Position numbers and translations under genes: made by a program
NCBI RefSeq assembly: GCF_016861655.1
Contig: NZ_BOLN01000009.1
Location: forward strand, 110,958-174,957
DNA: 64,000 nt
Source of the DNA: Levilactobacillus lanxiensis
Lineage (GTDB): Bacteria; Bacillota; Bacilli; Lactobacillales; Lactobacillaceae
Reading direction: 5' to 3'
Shown: positions 25,589 through 35,068 of the stretch, piece after piece
Position numbering within the stretch: position 1 is the stretch's first letter
How the letters are laid out: each line of letters begins with the position of its first letter
Notes under the pieces: generated by a model
Databases searched by the model: none
The model's input: only the letters and a program-made list of their open reading frames with translations
What the model was told of the DNA's origin: nothing

Positions 25589-26389
25589 ATGGCCGTCATT
25601 ACCATGATTGAGGCCCAAAAGCGTAGCGGCCGGTATAATGTTTACATTGACGGTGCTTACGCATTTCCGGTGAGTGAAAGCGTACTGATCGATTTTCGCC
25701 TGTTCAAGGGCATGGAAGTTGACCAGGAGTTAAAAGCTCAGCTGGTGGATGCCGATAACGTGTCCAAGGCTTACAACCGGGCGCTGGATTATCTGTCGAA
25801 TCAGCTGCGCACGGAAAAAGAAGTGCACGACAAGCTGGTCACCTTGGAGATTCCGGAACCCACGATTGACGCGACGTTTAAAAAATTACGTGAACTGCAT
25901 TTACTAGACGATGCTCATTACGCGGCGAGCTACGTGCGGACCATGATGCACACGGGTGACAAGGGTCCCCGCGTGATTCGCCAACATTTACGACAAAAAG
26001 GGGTCGGCGAAAAGCTGATCGACGATGCCTTACTCTTGTATACACCAGAGGACCGCTTGACCGTGGGGACGGCCGTGGCCCAGAAGCTGGCGAAACGGTA
26101 TCATCGCCAAGCCTTTGGTACCCAGCAACAGAAGATTCGTCAGGGGCTGATGAGCCGCGGCTTTAACAACGATGAGATTGGGCAGATGCTGGAATCGCTG
26201 GACCTAACGCCAGACGTTGACCAGCAACATGAGTTGTTGGTCAAGCAGGGTGAAAAGGTCTGGCACCGTTACCGGACGTTGAGCCCATCGGAACGCAAGT
26301 ATAAAACCAAACAGGTCTTGTATCGCAAAGGCTTTCAGCTCGACGACATTAGTCAGTGGCTGGCTGATTTAGGGGAATCGGCCGAGTAG
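25589..26389 (+). CDS. recX: regulatory protein RecX
   Basis: This RecA modulator of 266 residues is made of helical RecX repeats: ALDYLSNQLRTEKEVHDKLVTLEI (about 66-89), LLDDAHYAASYVRTMMHTGDKGPRVIRQHLRQKGV (about 108-142), and two further repeats towards the end (IRQGLMSRGFNNDEIGQML and KTKQVLYRKGFQLDDISQWL). The long Firmicutes form with an N-terminal beta domain (VITMIEAQKRSGRYNVYIDG) is present. The start ATG 25589 has AAGGATGTGAGGG upstream. The serine hydrolase gene follows 43 bp later and may be co-transcribed. Confidence 0.92.
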   Translation: MAVITMIEAQKRSGRYNVYIDGAYAFPVSESVLIDFRLFKGMEVDQELKAQLVDADNVSKAYNRALDYLSNQLRTEKEVHDKLVTLEIPEPTIDATFKKLRELHLLDDAHYAASYVRTMMHTGDKGPRVIRQHLRQKGVGEKLIDDALLLYTPEDRLTVGTAVAQKLAKRYHRQAFGTQQQKIRQGLMSRGFNNDEIGQMLESLDLTPDVDQQHELLVKQGEKVWHRYRTLSPSERKYKTKQVLYRKGFQLDDISQWLADLGESAE

Positions 26390-26432
26390 ATTTTAGGCAA
26401 CAACTAAGCAAGCGGAGTAAGGGGATGTTGAG

Positions 26433-27614
26433 ATGCACAAGAAGACTTTAGGGGCCTTGGTGGCATTTGGCATGGTTTTGGGAATTGGGGGTGGCCTCGC
26501 GTGGTGGTTCAACGGGCTGGCGGAAACGCATCCGCAGCCCGCAGCCGTTAGCAGTAGTTCTTCGGTGGTTAAGCCGAAGCCCAAGCCACAACCAAAGAAG
26601 CCGGCCAAGAAAAAGACGGCACCCAAGCAGACGGCGGCCACGCGAGAAATCGACGCCATTTTACGGGCGAACCGGTTCGTGGGGACGGCCCTCGTGATGC
26701 ATGGCGACAAGGTCATCTACCAGCAGGGGATGGGTTACGCGGATGCCAGCGAGCAGAAAAAGAACGGCGTCAACAGTGTGTATCAGCTGGCGTCCGTGCA
26801 GAAGTCGTTTACGGCCGGTCTGATCATGAAATTAGCTGCGGCACAGAAACTCTCACTGACGGATCCACTGTCCAAGTATTATCCGCAAATCAAAGGATCC
26901 AAGCGCATCACGTTACGTGACATGCTGGACATGAGGAGTGGGCTGACGCTGGAAGCCTTTCCGGATACCCTGAATTCGGAAAATGGCATGATCAAATTCA
27001 TTTTGTCCAACATCATTAGTCAACCGCGAGATATTGGCAAATGGAACTATTCACCGGTCAACTTTATGCTACTGGCAGGAATCATTCAGCAAGTCACTGG
27101 GGAAAGCTACCGCCAATACTTCACGGAAAACATTATTGAACCGTGGAACCTGACGCACACAGGGTTCGTGTTCAAGATGGCCCACCGCCGCGCCTTTTCC
27201 CAGGGATATCAAAACAATAGCCAGGCGGACGTCGATACCAATTACGACGCCAAGTATCCCGAATCCCGGGCATCCATGTTCTATCAGTTTGGGACGGGCC
27301 AGGTCTACATGTCAGCCCACGACCTCTTCGTCGGTGAGCGGAACATGTTACTGGGTAAGCTGTATCCGGCCAGCGACGTCAACGTCTTGCTGGCGCCGGG
27401 AACGGCCTCGATGTACGGGGGAGGCGCCTACGTTTACCCCGGGTACATTCGCGTTCACGGCTTAGCCTACGGGTACGAGGCCACGGCCCTCGTCAGCAAG
27501 GACGGCGAGGACGGGGTGATTCTCCTAAGTAACTACTACCGGGCGAACCAACTGTCCCAAACGCCAGCTATTCAGATTTGGAACCTCTTAGAGGCGGGGC
27601 AATTGAATCATTAA
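26433..27614 (+). CDS. exported serine hydrolase, beta-lactamase/PBP-like family
   Basis: The 393-residue protein has an N-terminal membrane anchor (about 8-26) and a Pro/Lys-rich linker (47-66) placing a beta-lactamase fold outside the cell. The catalytic SxxK is S121-V-Q-K124, and NYSPVNFMLLAGIIQ carries the tyrosine motif. No third KTG box is obvious. These proteins act as peptidases or esterases on cell-wall material; true beta-lactamase activity is unlikely. The ribosome site is modest. A bidirectional terminator follows. Confidence 0.85.
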   Translation: MHKKTLGALVAFGMVLGIGGGLAWWFNGLAETHPQPAAVSSSSSVVKPKPKPQPKKPAKKKTAPKQTAATREIDAILRANRFVGTALVMHGDKVIYQQGMGYADASEQKKNGVNSVYQLASVQKSFTAGLIMKLAAAQKLSLTDPLSKYYPQIKGSKRITLRDMLDMRSGLTLEAFPDTLNSENGMIKFILSNIISQPRDIGKWNYSPVNFMLLAGIIQQVTGESYRQYFTENIIEPWNLTHTGFVFKMAHRRAFSQGYQNNSQADVDTNYDAKYPESRASMFYQFGTGQVYMSAHDLFVGERNMLLGKLYPASDVNVLLAPGTASMYGGGAYVYPGYIRVHGLAYGYEATALVSKDGEDGVILLSNYYRANQLSQTPAIQIWNLLEAGQLNH

Positions 27615-27626
27615 ATGAATGTAAGC

Positions 27627-27671
27627 AAAAAGGACCTGGCTACCCAAAATGTGGGAAGTTAGGTCCTTTTG
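27627..27671. terminator. bidirectional terminator
   Basis: AAAAGGACCT/AGGTCCTTTT with an inner CCC/GGG, between converging genes. Confidence 0.87.
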
Positions 27672-27689
27672 ACGTAGCGTAAGTAACCA

Positions 27690-27935
27690 TCAGGATTTAG
27701 GACGACTACCGTACGCTCGTTTAGATTTGTAGCCAGCGGCAAGAATCTTGCGCATGTCGGCGAGGTGGCGTTGCTTCGTGTCTTCGGCTTTGGCACCGAA
27801 GATGTAGCGCGCCCACTCGCGCTGATAGCCCACGGTCAACGACTGAAAGAAGTCAGTTAACTGGGCATCATCTGCCAGCAGTTCAGCGACTTGTGGAATC
27901 ATCGGTTCAAAGGTACTTAGGGGAGCTTGAGCCAA
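27690..27935 (-). CDS. YdeI/OmpD-associated family short protein
   Basis: This 81-residue protein matches the C-terminal helical part of the YdeI family: LAQ..ELLADDAQLTDFFQSLTVGYQREWARYI, then GAKAEDTKQRHLADMRKILAAG, a Lys/Arg-rich helix pair. Larger relatives have a second domain that is missing here, so this is the stand-alone short form. TTG 27935 is 8 nt from GAGG; GTG 27944 overlaps that site. The molecular role is unknown. Confidence 0.7.
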   Translation of the reverse strand: MAQAPLSTFEPMIPQVAELLADDAQLTDFFQSLTVGYQREWARYIFGAKAEDTKQRHLADMRKILAAGYKSKRAYGSRPKS

Positions 27936-28144
27936 AGTGTTCACCTCATTCGTGTGAGTTGGGTGGTGCTAGTTTCTGATTGGCATTAGTATAGCGTTGT
28001 TTGGTGAGAGGGAGGGTTGGTGGCGTTAGTCGATATGGCTGGTGAAAAATATAATCAGAGTCTACCTGACACAACTGGCTGTTTTAGTGAGTGATAAAAC
28101 AGAATAAGAACCGACGAGAAAACAATGTGGCTGGGTTGAACTAG

Positions 28145-28402
28145 TGTCAGCCGCAGGGCTGGGGAAACTGGGCCGGTCGTGGAAGTGACCAGAGGCGAGC
28201 CAAGGTGCCTGGCTGTGTCGATGGTCTTGGCTGGAGTTCTTTTCCAGCCTAGTCCATGGGACGACCTTTGAGACCGATCTTTGGCTCAAAGTCGAGGTGG
28301 AAGCCCGTCCCTTAGGCTGGAACCGGCCCCACAGCAGGGCACCTTGAGCTCGCCGCCGGGAACGGACGCGACCAGGCCCAGTTTTCACCAGCCCGGAGGC
28401 GG
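28145..28402 (+). repeat. structured intergenic element R12 (type A)
   Basis: P1 GGGCTGG plus GAAACTGGGCC pairs with GGCCCAGTTTTC plus CCAGCCC. P2 is GGCGAGC/GCTCGCC with CAAGGTG/CACCTTG, all perfect. P3 is GGCTGGA/TCCAGCC, P4 CGACC/GTCG type. The left side (27950-28140) contains nothing recognisable. The 3' end faces ntdP, whose promoter lies beyond. Confidence 0.9.
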
Positions 28403-28512
28403 TGCGGTTAGCCCTAATCCAGTTGATTAAGTTAATTTTACTGGGGATAGGCGCAATTCAACAGGTTTTGTGGCGCATAATCGGTCTGAACCTATTCAAG
28501 GAGCGCCAAATC

Positions 28513-28521
28513 TGGTATAAT
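28513..28521 (+). promoter_or_regulatory. extended -10 of ntdP
   Basis: TGGTATAAT, 52 bp before the start codon; -35 poor. Confidence 0.65.
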
Positions 28522-28573
28522 GTTGAGTGAATTTTTATAGTTACCCGTTACTTTTGGAAAGTAGGGTTTATAC

Positions 28574-29128
28574 ATGACGCGCGAAGCTAGAGGACCTAAG
28601 GAAGGCGACTTCATTACGATCAAAAGCTACAAGCACGACGGAAGTTTGCATCGAACTTGGCGCGACACTATGGTACTCAAAACAAGCGAGAACGCCCTCA
28701 TCGGCGTCAACGACCACACGTTGGTCACTGAAGACGATGGGCGGCGGTGGGTGACACGAGAGCCCGCAATCGTTTATTTTCACAAGCATTACTGGTTCAA
28801 CATTGTTGCGATGATTCGGGACAACGGGGTGTCGTATTACTGTAATTTGGCTTCCCCGTATGTGATGGACAAAGAAGCGCTCAAATACATTGATTATGAT
28901 CTCGACGTGAAGGTCTTTCCAGATGGTGAAAAACGCCTGCTCGACGTTGACGAGTACGAGGATTTCAGCCAACGGTGGCATTACGGCGAAGAGACTGACC
29001 GCATTTTAAAGGCCAACGTGTTGACCTTAGTCGATTGGATTAATCATCATAAGGGCCCCTTTTCCCAAGCCTATGTCGATCTCTGGTATCAACGGTATCA
29101 GGAGCTGCTGCGGCGCTCGAATGATTAG
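28574..29128 (+). CDS. ntdP: nucleoside tri-/diphosphate phosphatase, DUF402 family
   Basis: This 184-residue cytosolic enzyme resembles staphylococcal Ntdp and Bacillus YgaC, which remove phosphate from NTPs and NDPs. The pattern fits: [20 protein letters not shown] at the start, [21 protein letters not shown] in the middle, and the metal-binding acidic region [31 protein letters not shown] with DVDEYEDF. The length is normal. ATG 28574 has a moderate AGGG site. It is a single gene with its own terminator. Confidence 0.88.
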   Translation: MTREARGPKEGDFITIKSYKHDGSLHRTWRDTMVLKTSENALIGVNDHTLVTEDDGRRWVTREPAIVYFHKHYWFNIVAMIRDNGVSYYCNLASPYVMDKEALKYIDYDLDVKVFPDGEKRLLDVDEYEDFSQRWHYGEETDRILKANVLTLVDWINHHKGPFSQAYVDLWYQRYQELLRRSND

Positions 29129-29151
29129 TAAGAGTTGTCTTCCGTACCACC

Positions 29152-29186
29152 AGGAGCAAGTCCATTCGTGGCTCGCTCCTTTTTTC
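29152..29186 (+). terminator. terminator of ntdP
   Basis: GGAGC/GCTCC outer stem with inner CCA/TGG pairing and six T. Confidence 0.82.
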
Positions 29187-29220
29187 TAAATTGGGATACG
29201 GGGCGAATTGCGCGTTGATT

Positions 29221-29396
29221 GCGCCTCCGGGTCGGTGAAAATAGGCCGGAACGCTGTGGGCGCCGCCCGGAGCCGAAAGGCGGTCTCCGGACTTACTTTG
29301 AGCCGAAGGTCACGTCTCAAAGATAGCAGTTGCCTAAGCGGGAAACCCGCTTAGGCAACTCCCACGGCTGACGTGGGTTTAGCCCCGTAGCCAAAT
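29221..29396 (-). repeat. structured intergenic element R13 (type B)
   Basis: P3 is a 15-bp perfect stem AGTTGCCTAAGCGGG/CCCGCTTAGGCAACT. P5 is CCGGAG/CTCCGG and P4 CTTTGAG-like. P1 is the weakest of all full copies because the distal arm no longer matches GGTGAAAATAGGCC. It faces the ntdP 3' end. The following 29400-29600 holds nothing recognisable. Confidence 0.82.
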
Positions 29397-29605
29397 GTGT
29401 TCAGGACGTCGTATATCTAGTCCGTAGGTTAAATTTGGTTTAAGTCAATACAAATGTATCAGTGAGCATGGCAAAAGAACGTAACACAGTGTTCTTGTTC
29501 AAGCGCTGGCCATTCGGTTGATCACACATGACTGAAGCTATCGACGCTTAGACATAAACAGTAACAACAAAAAGAAAAACTACATAATCATTGCGGTTTA
29601 AACAA

Positions 29606-29862
29606 GTGTGAGCCGCAGGGCTGGTGAAAATGGGCCAGTCGTGGCAGTGACCAGAGGCGCGCCAAGGTGCCCGGCTGTGTCGATGACCTTGGCTGGCGTT
29701 CTTTGCCAGCCTAGTTCATGGGACAACCTTTGAGACCGCACCTCAGGCTCAAAGTTGAGGTGGAAGCCCGTCCTTTGGCTGGAACCGGCCCCACAGCAGG
29801 GTACCTTGAGCGCGCCGCCGGGAACGAACGCGACGAGGGCCATTTTCACCAGCCCGGAGGCG
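29606..29862 (+). repeat. structured intergenic element R14 (type A)
   Basis: P1 pairs GGGCTGGTGAAAATGG with its perfect complement. P2 is GGCGCGC/GCGCGCC, P3 GGCTGGC/GCCAGCC with outer ATGA/TCAT, and P4 the CAACC/GTTG type. The 3' end is 49 bp before the AI-2E permease start. Confidence 0.9.
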
Positions 29863-29910
29863 CATGGAACACTAGTTTAAAATCGTAATGTTAGGGAAGG
29901 GGCAACCGGG

Positions 29911-31023
29911 ATGAAATGGGTCGCGAATTCAAAAATCATGTTTTGGTCCTTAGAACTGTTGATTGTGGCAGCACTGATTTGGGCCTGCACACAGATTAGC
30001 TTCTTGTTTTCACCAATTGGTATTTTTCTATCAACCATCTTTGCGCCACTACTTTTATCGGGGATTCTCTTTTACCTATTGAACCCTCTGGTCAAAATTC
30101 TGGAAAAGGTCCGGTGGAAGAAATTTCACATTAACCGGACCGGGGCCGTGGCACTGGTATTTCTGCTCCTGGTCCTGATTCTGGTTGCGGGTGGCATGTG
30201 GTTGATTCCACGGCTCGTGACGCAGGTCACCACCCTGGTCAGCAACATTCCTGACTTTGCCAAGTCGACCGAGGGCGTTCTTCGTAAGCTGATTGATCAG
30301 CCGGCGTTTAAGAACATCGATTTCTCAAAATACCTGAGTCAAGTACAGTCGGCCCTCTCCAAATACGCTCAGAGCTTCATGAGCGGCCTTACCAGCGGGA
30401 TTGGCTCCGTTATTGGAACAGTGACCACGGTGACCGTAACGGCCGTTACAGTGCCTGTCATGCTGTTCTACATGCTTAAGGATGGCGACAAACTGATGCC
30501 GGCCATTCGCAAGTGGTTGCCGACCAAGCATGGCGACCAGACGGCGGAGCTTCTGAGCCGGATGAACACGACGATTGCCCGTTACGTGGGCGGTCAGATC
30601 ATTGAATGCGTCTTCGTTGGGAGCTTCACGGCCATTGGGTACTTCTTCGTGGGTGAAAAATATGCGTTGTTGCTGGGATTCTTCGCCGGTTTGTGCAATT
30701 TGATTCCTTACGTGGGCCCGTACATTGGGATTTTACCAGCGTTGATCGTGGCATTTACCAGCAGTACCAGCTTGGTGATCTACGTGATCATCGTGGTGGT
30801 CGTCGTCCAACAGATCGATGGCAACCTGGTTTACCCCAACATTATTGGCAAGAGTTTACAAATTCATCCGTTGACCATCATCATTATTTTGTTGGCTGCG
30901 GGAAATATTGCCGGACTGCTGGGCATGATCTTAGCCATCCCATTCTATGCCGTGGTTAAGACGATTGTTCAGTATCTTTACAGTATTTGGCGCCTGGAGC
31001 ATTCCGAGCGCAAAGCCCTTTAG
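29911..31023 (+). CDS. AI-2E family transporter (UPF0118)
   Basis: This 370-residue membrane protein has eight predicted segments: two pairs at the N-terminus, a soluble helical stretch (about 105-160), then the conserved block with VTVPVMLFYMLKDGDKLMPAIRKWLP, YVGGQIIECVFVG, NLIPYVGPYIGILPALIVAF and the C-terminal PLTIIIILLAAGNIAGLLGMILAIPFYAV. The family includes TqsA and Na+/H+ antiporters, so the substrate is open. AAGGGG lies 8 nt before ATG 29911. It is a separate unit from tagD, whose own promoter follows. Confidence 0.9.
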   Translation: MKWVANSKIMFWSLELLIVAALIWACTQISFLFSPIGIFLSTIFAPLLLSGILFYLLNPLVKILEKVRWKKFHINRTGAVALVFLLLVLILVAGGMWLIPRLVTQVTTLVSNIPDFAKSTEGVLRKLIDQPAFKNIDFSKYLSQVQSALSKYAQSFMSGLTSGIGSVIGTVTTVTVTAVTVPVMLFYMLKDGDKLMPAIRKWLPTKHGDQTAELLSRMNTTIARYVGGQIIECVFVGSFTAIGYFFVGEKYALLLGFFAGLCNLIPYVGPYIGILPALIVAFTSSTSLVIYVIIVVVVVQQIDGNLVYPNIIGKSLQIHPLTIIIILLAAGNIAGLLGMILAIPFYAVVKTIVQYLYSIWRLEHSERKAL

Positions 31024-31068
31024 TGGGGTAAATTTTCTCAAGAAAAGCGTAACGTTTGCGGTTTGAAG

Positions 31069-31096
31069 TTGACGTCACCGCTGAATATGCTACTAT
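31069..31096 (+). promoter_or_regulatory. promoter of the tagD operon
   Basis: TTGACG (31069-31074), 16-bp spacer, TGC TACTAT extended -10 (31091-31096). A small CCCTC/GAGGG hairpin lies in the leader. Confidence 0.8.
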
Positions 31097-31176
31097 TTAG
31101 ATTGTTATTGGAATTTTTTAGCGACCCCCTCAGGGACTATCGAGGGAAATTAACCAGATAAAGTAGGAGAATCTAC

Positions 31177-31593
31177 ATGAAAAAAGTAATTACGTACGGA
31201 ACGTTTGATCTGTTGCACAAGGGTCACATTCGGTTATTAAAGCGGGCTGCGGCCTTAGGCGATGACTTAACGGTTTGCGTGTCCTCCGACGAATTTAACG
31301 CCGAAAAGGGCAAGCGGGCTTACACGTCATACGAAGACCGGAAGTACATCTTGGAAGCCATTAAGTACGTGGACCACGTGATTCCTGAAACCACTTGGGA
31401 CCAAAAGATTCGCGACGTTCAAGAAAATGACATCGATATCTTCGTCATGGGTGACGACTGGAAAGGTAAGTTTGACTTCTTGAAGGACTACTGTGAAGTT
31501 ATTTACTTACCACGGACGGAAGGCATCTCCACGACTAAAATTAAGCACGACTTAGGCCTTTCAGACGAAAAAGACTGGCAGGAAAAAGAGTAG
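31177..31593 (+). CDS. tagD: glycerol-3-phosphate cytidylyltransferase
   Basis: It makes CDP-glycerol from CTP and sn-glycerol-3-phosphate, the activated unit for poly(glycerol phosphate) wall teichoic acid. The 138-residue length is normal. The nucleotidyltransferase motif HKGH is at 14-17 inside YGTFDLLHKGHIRLLKRA, and the second signature RTEGISTTKI is at about 113-122. Its neighbours are an unknown gene and a TagF-type polymerase, together forming a teichoic acid operon with the promoter at 31069. Confidence 0.96.
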   Translation: MKKVITYGTFDLLHKGHIRLLKRAAALGDDLTVCVSSDEFNAEKGKRAYTSYEDRKYILEAIKYVDHVIPETTWDQKIRDVQENDIDIFVMGDDWKGKFDFLKDYCEVIYLPRTEGISTTKIKHDLGLSDEKDWQEKE

Positions 31594-31660
31594 TGTTGGT
31601 GATAATCCTTAGTCGTTGACTAGGGATTTTTTCTTAGAGAGCGTAGACGGAGGCAAACGA

Positions 31661-32545
31661 ATGCAACGGATTATTTTTCTAGTGACGTCCTTAAACGGGA
31701 TGCACAAACCAAACTTCTCACAGCAGTTGCTGCAGGCTGTGCGGAAAGGGGTACCTGTCAGTGTCTTGGTCGCGCTAGTTGATTTTGAAGCGACTTGGCA
31801 GGTCCGAGATTACCTGAACCGCTTGGCGCAAAAGAACCCCGATGTGCAAAACGTGAATTTGATCACGTTAGCCGACCTGTATCAGGATGAACAAGGGTTG
31901 AAACTGACCAGTGGAGAACGCAACGAGCCGGTACTGACGGACTTTGACGAACGACTCTTTGCCGATAATGAAGAACAAGTGAAACGTTACTTAGACGCGG
32001 GTCATTTGGTGGCGGAATTACGCCAATTGAACGACGAAACGCCAATGGTCTTGCGGCAATATCAAGCAGACCAACTGAAACAAATCGATACTTATGGGTT
32101 GGACGGGAACGTTGTGGGCATCGAAAAGATTGCCGATGAGGTTGCCCAGACCAGCTACATTTTAAACGCCAAGGGAGAAGCTGTCCTGCGGTTCGTCCGG
32201 CATGAACGGCCAGTTGATCAGGTCTTTAACCTGAGCAACTCGTCAGCGATGTTAGCCACGGAATTTGCAGATGCCAAGCAAAACGCGGCAACCGCCAACA
32301 TGACCAAGCGACAACGGAGTAAGGCCGAGGCCGCAACGATTGACCACACTTCAATCGTGTCGACCACCGAAACGTATTATGGGGTCCTGGCGTACTCGAA
32401 CTACCGGCGCTTTGATAATTTGTACACCTTCTATCAAGCCGTGTTGAGTCACTTGTTGACGCCGGACACCCAGCTATACGTGGACTTGGCCGTTAACGCC
32501 GAGTTATCCCCACAGATGCCGAACCAGCTGATTTTTAATTACTAA
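31661..32545 (+). CDS. unknown protein of the teichoic acid operon
   Basis: From ATG 31661 (GGAGG at 8 nt) the product has 294 residues with no signal peptide or membrane segment. It begins MQRIIFLVTSLNGMHKPNFSQ, like the first strand of a GT-B glycosyltransferase, and ends with YYGVLAYSNYRRFDNLYTFYQAVL, but the nucleotide-sugar half of such enzymes is missing. A short Thr/Lys region (about 215-235) may be a linker. It sits 67 bp after tagD and 15 bp before tagF, so a role in teichoic acid assembly or glycosylation is an inference from place only. Confidence 0.6.
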   Translation: MQRIIFLVTSLNGMHKPNFSQQLLQAVRKGVPVSVLVALVDFEATWQVRDYLNRLAQKNPDVQNVNLITLADLYQDEQGLKLTSGERNEPVLTDFDERLFADNEEQVKRYLDAGHLVAELRQLNDETPMVLRQYQADQLKQIDTYGLDGNVVGIEKIADEVAQTSYILNAKGEAVLRFVRHERPVDQVFNLSNSSAMLATEFADAKQNAATANMTKRQRSKAEAATIDHTSIVSTTETYYGVLAYSNYRRFDNLYTFYQAVLSHLLTPDTQLYVDLAVNAELSPQMPNQLIFNY

Positions 32546-32559
32546 GGAGTTTTTCCATC

Positions 32560-34584
32560 GTGCGTGCGATTTTATCTGGATTACATCATAAAAAGAATTT
32601 ACAAGAACTGGAACTTGAATTGATCGACGTGCCGGAACCCTTCGATGATCTGGCGGTAACCTTCTTGGAAAAGAACACCCAGGCATCAATCACCGTGCCC
32701 ATCAGCAAGGTGGTCAGCGCCGAGGTCGTGCAGATCCGGGTGGACGCCAATGCGTTGCAATTTGCGGCAGAGGGCCAAAGTGAATTTAGCTGGGAAATGT
32801 ATTTAAACATTCGCCAGCAAAATACGCGGGGCCTGGTCCAGGTTGAAAGTGAATACCTGAGTGACCGGCACCAATTTACCCTGACCAGCTATTACCAAGT
32901 GAATAGTGATGCCGAGGGGATGGCGCTGTTTAACATGCATACCCAACAGGCGGAGACTGAATTCACGATTAGTGCGATTAACTTGCAGGATGATCAGTTG
33001 CAGGTTATCGGGCAAAGCCGAATCAACGGGCAGCCCATCGAGAACCAACGCCTGGTCTTAAAAAATGAGCAACAGGACAGCTCTGCGGAATGGCCAATTG
33101 CCCACATGAGCCTGCACGGACTGTTCACGGCGTCGATTCCGTTGACGGACCTGGCCCAGGATTCCAAGCAACAGCTGTTCATTCGCTCAACGGTGGCCGG
33201 GCAAGACCTGGAACAACGGGTCGTTTTGGCCAAGTCGTTGGCCGGTCAAGTGACTCAGGCTGTGACGCCAGGGCATCGCTTAGTTGTCGTTGAAAAACGC
33301 TTTGACAACGGGATTCGCGTGCGGGAAATGGCCGCGCCAACGTTGCCACAACGCGTGGCGAATGCCTCCAGCAAAGTCGGTGGCGTCACCAAGTTGTTCT
33401 CTATGTTAATGGACAAGGTCAACCTGGCTTACATGCGCCGGTTATTCAAGCGCGGTCACCGGGCATTCGATCAACCAACCATCATCTTCGAAAGCTTTGG
33501 TGGGCGGCAGGTCAGTGACTCCCCATACGCCATTTACCGGTTGTTCGTGCAACTCTATCCAGGCTTCAACTTTGTCTGGTCAATCGACCGGGAACAGAAG
33601 AAGTTCTGTAAGGAAAATGGGATTCCCTTTGTTATTCGGCGGACGTCCAAGTGGGTGCGGACGTTAGAAAAGGCCAGCTTCTGGATCAGTAACGCGCGGT
33701 TCCCGTCATGGGTGCGTAAGCCAAACTACGTGACCTACATCCAAACCTGGCACGGGACGCCGTTGAAGAAGTTGGGCCTGGACATTGAAAATGTCTCGAT
33801 GCCCGGCACGACGACGGCCAAGTATCACGCCAACTTCGTTCGTGAAGCCAACCGCTGGGATGCGTTGGTCTCACCTAACGACTACTCGACGCGGATTTTC
33901 CGGTCAGCCTTTGGGTTTAACAATCAAATCTTAAAGGTCGGTTATCCACGGAACGATGAACTGATCAACAGTACCCCCGAGGACGTAACCGCTTTGAAGG
34001 AACGGCTGGGGATTCCACTGGATAAGAAGGTCGTGCTCTACGCGCCAACTTACCGGGACAACCAGTTTGCTGAGAAGGGGAAGTACACCTTCGAGCTACC
34101 ATTCTCCCTGGATGACTTCCGCAAGCGCTTCGGCCAGGATGCCGTTCTGGTTCTGCGGATGCACTATTTGATTTCAAATGCCCTGGATATCAGTGGTTAC
34201 GAGGGTGTCGTCTTTGACCTCTCCAACCACCCAGACATCTCCGAGCTGTACCTGATCTCAGATATGTTGATCACCGATTACTCGTCAGTCTTCTTTGACT
34301 TCGCTTACCTCAAGCGGCCAATCCTGTTCTACCCGTACGATTACCACATGTACAAGGACGAATTGCGGGGCTTCTACCTCGACTACGAAAAGGACTTGCC
34401 GGGTGAAATTGCCCATAACGAGCATCAGCTGTTGGACTTAGTTTCTGACAAGCTGAAGACGCCGGATATGAGTGGTAACCAGAAGTTTATGGACTTCTAC
34501 CGGCGGTTCTGTGCGATTGATGATGGGCTCAGTTCCCTGAAAATCGTCAACTACGTCGTCCAACAAATCGAAAAGAACGTCTAG
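32560..34584 (+). CDS. tagF: CDP-glycerol glycerophosphotransferase, TagF-like
   Basis: This 674-residue membrane-associated enzyme should polymerise or prime poly(glycerol phosphate) chains. The C-terminal half is the Glyphos_transf domain: IIFESFGGRQVSDSPYAIY (about 308), IQTWHGTPLKKLG (about 397), GYPRNDEL, VLYAPTYRDNQF, LISDMLITDYSSVFFDFAYLKRPILFYPYD. The first 300 residues form an all-beta-looking region not typical of short TagF enzymes, possibly a carbohydrate or membrane docking module. The start is GTG 32560, 9 nt after AAGGAG. TagB-type primase activity cannot be excluded. Confidence 0.88.
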   Translation: MRAILSGLHHKKNLQELELELIDVPEPFDDLAVTFLEKNTQASITVPISKVVSAEVVQIRVDANALQFAAEGQSEFSWEMYLNIRQQNTRGLVQVESEYLSDRHQFTLTSYYQVNSDAEGMALFNMHTQQAETEFTISAINLQDDQLQVIGQSRINGQPIENQRLVLKNEQQDSSAEWPIAHMSLHGLFTASIPLTDLAQDSKQQLFIRSTVAGQDLEQRVVLAKSLAGQVTQAVTPGHRLVVVEKRFDNGIRVREMAAPTLPQRVANASSKVGGVTKLFSMLMDKVNLAYMRRLFKRGHRAFDQPTIIFESFGGRQVSDSPYAIYRLFVQLYPGFNFVWSIDREQKKFCKENGIPFVIRRTSKWVRTLEKASFWISNARFPSWVRKPNYVTYIQTWHGTPLKKLGLDIENVSMPGTTTAKYHANFVREANRWDALVSPNDYSTRIFRSAFGFNNQILKVGYPRNDELINSTPEDVTALKERLGIPLDKKVVLYAPTYRDNQFAEKGKYTFELPFSLDDFRKRFGQDAVLVLRMHYLISNALDISGYEGVVFDLSNHPDISELYLISDMLITDYSSVFFDFAYLKRPILFYPYDYHMYKDELRGFYLDYEKDLPGEIAHNEHQLLDLVSDKLKTPDMSGNQKFMDFYRRFCAIDDGLSSLKIVNYVVQQIEKNV

Positions 34585-34610
34585 CTTTGGCGGGTTAAAC
34601 TGCCGTTGTC

Positions 34611-34883
34611 CGCGCCTCCGGGCTGGTGAAAACTGGGCCTGGTCGCGGTGGTTTTCCGTTCCCGGCGGCGAGCTCAAGACGCCCTGCTGTGGGGCCGGTT
34701 CCAGACTGCGGGGCGGTCTTCCACCTCAACTTTGAGCCTGAGAAGCGGTCTCAAAGGTTGTCCCATGGGCTAAGCCGAGTGAGAAACCTCGGCTAAGGCC
34801 ATCGACACAGCTGGTCATCTTGGCTCGCCTCTGGTCACTAACAACGACCTGGCTGGGCCCAGTTTTCCAGCCCTGCGGCTGAC
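34611..34883 (-). repeat. structured intergenic element R15 (type A), after tagF
   Basis: P1 is GGGCTGGTGAAAACTGGGCC with a near-perfect partner. P2 is GGCGAGC/GCTCGCC with CAAGATG/CGTCTTG (one G-U). P3 is AGCCGAG/CTCGGCT. It lies between the tagF stop and the shared terminator, in opposite sense to tagF. Confidence 0.9.
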
Positions 34884-34975
34884 ACGCGTTTAACCCACCA
34901 GCTGGCGGTTCTTTGATGATAGTTGTGGCTACTGGCTTCTTGTAGTCAGTTGTGAATTTTAAAATGACACAAATA

Positions 34976-35020
34976 AAGCTGAATGCACTCACCAATTATG
35001 GTTGAGGGCATTCAGCTTTT
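34976..35020. terminator. bidirectional terminator, tagF/hydrolase
   Basis: AAAGCTGAATGC with GCATTCAGCTTTT around an inner CTCA/TGAG. Its outer stem is identical to the terminator at 36022-36066. Confidence 0.87.
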
Positions 35021-35068
35021 TAGTTTGGTCGAAATTGGTCTTTGTTGACTTGCTAGCTAAGTCATTGT

